Below, piece by piece: positions 62,665 to 64,000 of a stretch of 64,000 bases of DNA. Both the position numbers and the translations under genes were made by a program. Origin of the DNA: Peribacillus muralis. GTDB lineage: Bacteria; Bacillota; Bacilli; Bacillales; DSM-1321. Where the stretch lies: assembly GCF_001645685.2 (NCBI RefSeq), contig NZ_CP017080.1, positions 3,897,051 to 3,961,050 on the forward strand. Direction: 5' to 3'. Within the stretch, counting starts at the first letter, position 1, and each line of letters begins with the position of its first letter. The notes under the pieces are model-generated. The model worked only from the letters and a program-made list of their open reading frames with translations. It was not told the origin of the DNA and made no database searches.

Positions 62665-63368
62665 CTTTCCTCACCCTTCGTTAACCAATCCCTTAATAGA
62701 GCGCTTACTTTTTCTGGCTGTTCCAACGTACTTAAATGACCTGATTGATATACGATTTCCAATCTCGCGTCAGGGATATTTTCTTGTAGATATTCAGACA
62801 TATGAACGGGACATACCGCGTCTTCCTTTCCTACTATAATCATGGTCGGGCATTGAATGGTAGAAAGGATGGGACGTTGGTCAGAGCGCGTCATCACGGC
62901 TTTTAACTGATTGATATAACCTTCTTCACCAACTTTTTCAGCCATCTCGATAATCTTTGATACGAATGCTTCATCATGTCTTCGGTCTGGATGGATTAAC
63001 ACCGGCAGCAGGTGGTTGTGCAGTATATCGAGGAATTGACCGTCATTGGTCATTTCGATAAACCTCTCCCAACCCGAGATTTGTTCAGGAAGGGGAGGGT
63101 TTGGATTCGTATCAAGCAACGCTAGCTTTATGACCCGCTCCGGTGCGATTCGCATGATTTCAAGAGAGATGATGCCGCCCAATGATAAGCCTGCAAGCGC
63201 AAACCGTTCGGGTGCACTTGCTAATATCCCATAGGCAATTCCTTCTATTGTATCAGCCTTGGAGACATCATAGACTTTCACATCAGCAAGATCTGATAGA
63301 TTCATCGATTCCCATAACTGTTCATCACAAAGCGTTCCCGGAAGCAGAATGAGCGGTACCTTTTGCAT
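62661..63368 (-). CDS. Alpha/beta hydrolase (enol-lactonase-like)
   Basis: 235 residues. LILLPGTLCDEQLWESM oxyanion region, nucleophile elbow ALAGLSLGGIISLE (GLSLG), catalytic Asp region TMIIVGKEDAVCPVHMSEYL and His in YQSGHLSTLEQPE. Resembles 3-oxoadipate enol-lactonase and C-C hydrolases. Lies 2 nt after the cupin gene and overlaps the aldolase gene, indicating sequential action in one pathway. Confidence 0.85.
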   Translation of the reverse strand: MQKVPLILLPGTLCDEQLWESMNLSDLADVKVYDVSKADTIEGIAYGILASAPERFALAGLSLGGIISLEIMRIAPERVIKLALLDTNPNPPLPEQISGWERFIEMTNDGQFLDILHNHLLPVLIHPDRRHDEAFVSKIIEMAEKVGEEGYINQLKAVMTRSDQRPILSTIQCPTMIIVGKEDAVCPVHMSEYLQENIPDARLEIVYQSGHLSTLEQPEKVSALLRDWLTKGEER

Positions 63369-63370
63369 GC

Positions 63371-64000
63371 TTATTTTTCACCCATTTTCAATTTATCGGC
63401 GATTTCCTTTTCAAGTTCTTCGAAGTTATCGGGTTTAATCATTTTTCCTAATTCATTGGCGTGGAAGCCATATTTAGCGGCATCTTTAATCACCTTTGGC
63501 GACCAGTAAGGGTCTTTTCCATCAAATACTTGATGCTGCTCCAAGACGGCAAAGATCCAGGCATCTTCTTCACTGATGTTTTCGAAGCCTCTCCATAAAC
63601 CCGGGGGTAAAGAAATCAAGTCCCATTGATTGATGATCGTTTCCCCTTCAATTTCATCCGGTCCTTTTCCCCAGTAGAATCGCCATTTTCCTGATAGAGG
63701 AAGGAATGATTCAATGTAATCATGCGTATGGTATGCCGGGCCATTGCCTTTTTGGGCTTTCACCATTCCGATTTGAAAACCATGCGGCTCGGTGATTTCC
63801 GGTGTGAAATTATCATTTTCACTTGCTGTATCTCCGATTAATGTGTAGTTGATGCGTTGATGTCCTGGAATGATGCTATCAATGAACATTAACGGGATTC
63901 CCTTTGGTTTCATTTCATCGAAACGGACGATCCAATTGTTTTCCATTTCCTCATTCGTTACCGCTTTTTTCACTTTTGGCTCTTGTACTGTCATTTTCAT
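63371..64000 (-). CDS. Cupin-domain protein, start at window edge
   Basis: 209 residues seen from an ATG at the very edge; an earlier start cannot be excluded. Cupin motif PAYHTHDYIESFLPLSGKWRFYWGKGPDEI with HxH...E and a second motif ISLPPGLWRGFENISEEDAWIFAVLEQHQVF. The arrangement recalls gentisate-dioxygenase-like and other ring-cleavage cupins, but isomerase functions are equally possible. The downstream aldolase and hydrolase suit an oxygenative or isomerising entry step. Confidence 0.75.
   Translation of the reverse strand: MKMTVQEPKVKKAVTNEEMENNWIVRFDEMKPKGIPLMFIDSIIPGHQRINYTLIGDTASENDNFTPEITEPHGFQIGMVKAQKGNGPAYHTHDYIESFLPLSGKWRFYWGKGPDEIEGETIINQWDLISLPPGLWRGFENISEEDAWIFAVLEQHQVFDGKDPYWSPKVIKDAAKYGFHANELGKMIKPDNFEELEKEIADKLKMGEK

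Overview
The window looks like chromosome of a spore-forming Bacillaceae member close to Peribacillus (the former Bacillus simplex group). The evidence is Shine-Dalgarno-led genes with many TTG starts, a CotF-like spore coat gene, SAM and ZTP riboswitches on metNIQ and serA, a BM3-type P450 with a TetR partner, two FbpA-like small proteins and a Gram-positive class D beta-lactamase. The species call is inference. No rRNA, tRNA or CRISPR array was recognised.

Layout. 1-930: 5' part of serA on the minus strand behind a ZTP (pfl) riboswitch. 1126-1581: a free-standing FtsH-like extracellular domain protein. 1879-10590: a minus-strand sugar-acid catabolic region with an IclR regulator, ketoglutarate-semialdehyde dehydrogenase, DHDPS-family enzyme, a TIM-barrel protein, a decayed FAA hydrolase, KdgT permease and a three-gene UxaA-type dehydratase whose two large subunits keep complementary cysteine motifs. 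11577-13749: a secreted fibronectin-like protein, a toxin domain one frame away and an immunity-like gene. 13750-29650: mostly ordinary accessory genes (PTS IIA, DUF1349, DUF1801, coat protein, class D beta-lactamase, HIT, SDR, two Nudix, P450/FatR-like pair, LOG, PAP2), with several small pseudogenes.

29750-41640 is a strikingly AT-rich island carrying a complete bacilysin/anticapsin gene set: bacG, then bacABCDEF. Between them, in opposite orientation, lies a chorismate mutase-DAHP synthase that could feed prephenate to BacA, followed by a scrap of chorismate synthase. An extra MFS gene and a broken IS3-family element sit upstream, and a frameshifted Lrp-type regulator downstream. 41640-42660 is decayed sequence.

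42656-50655: FbpA-like pair, an M20 amidohydrolase with metNIQ under a SAM riboswitch, GNAT next to a broken DUF4440 gene, a tiny membrane protein with an apparent AUA start, a degenerate repeat block, and an MtaD-like deaminase. 50793-64000 on the minus strand holds an MDR reductase and then what reads as an uncharacterised catabolic locus: cupin, alpha/beta hydrolase, HpcH/HpaI aldolase, three tandem two-domain SnoaL-like proteins, a HisD-like dehydrogenase, and an amidase between two paralogous MFS transporters. A perfect 24-bp palindrome sits in front of the third SnoaL-like gene. This locus and the split UxaA-type dehydratase are the best candidates for undescribed biology. Many single-base disruptions occur in the window, so resequencing is a sensible first test for each.
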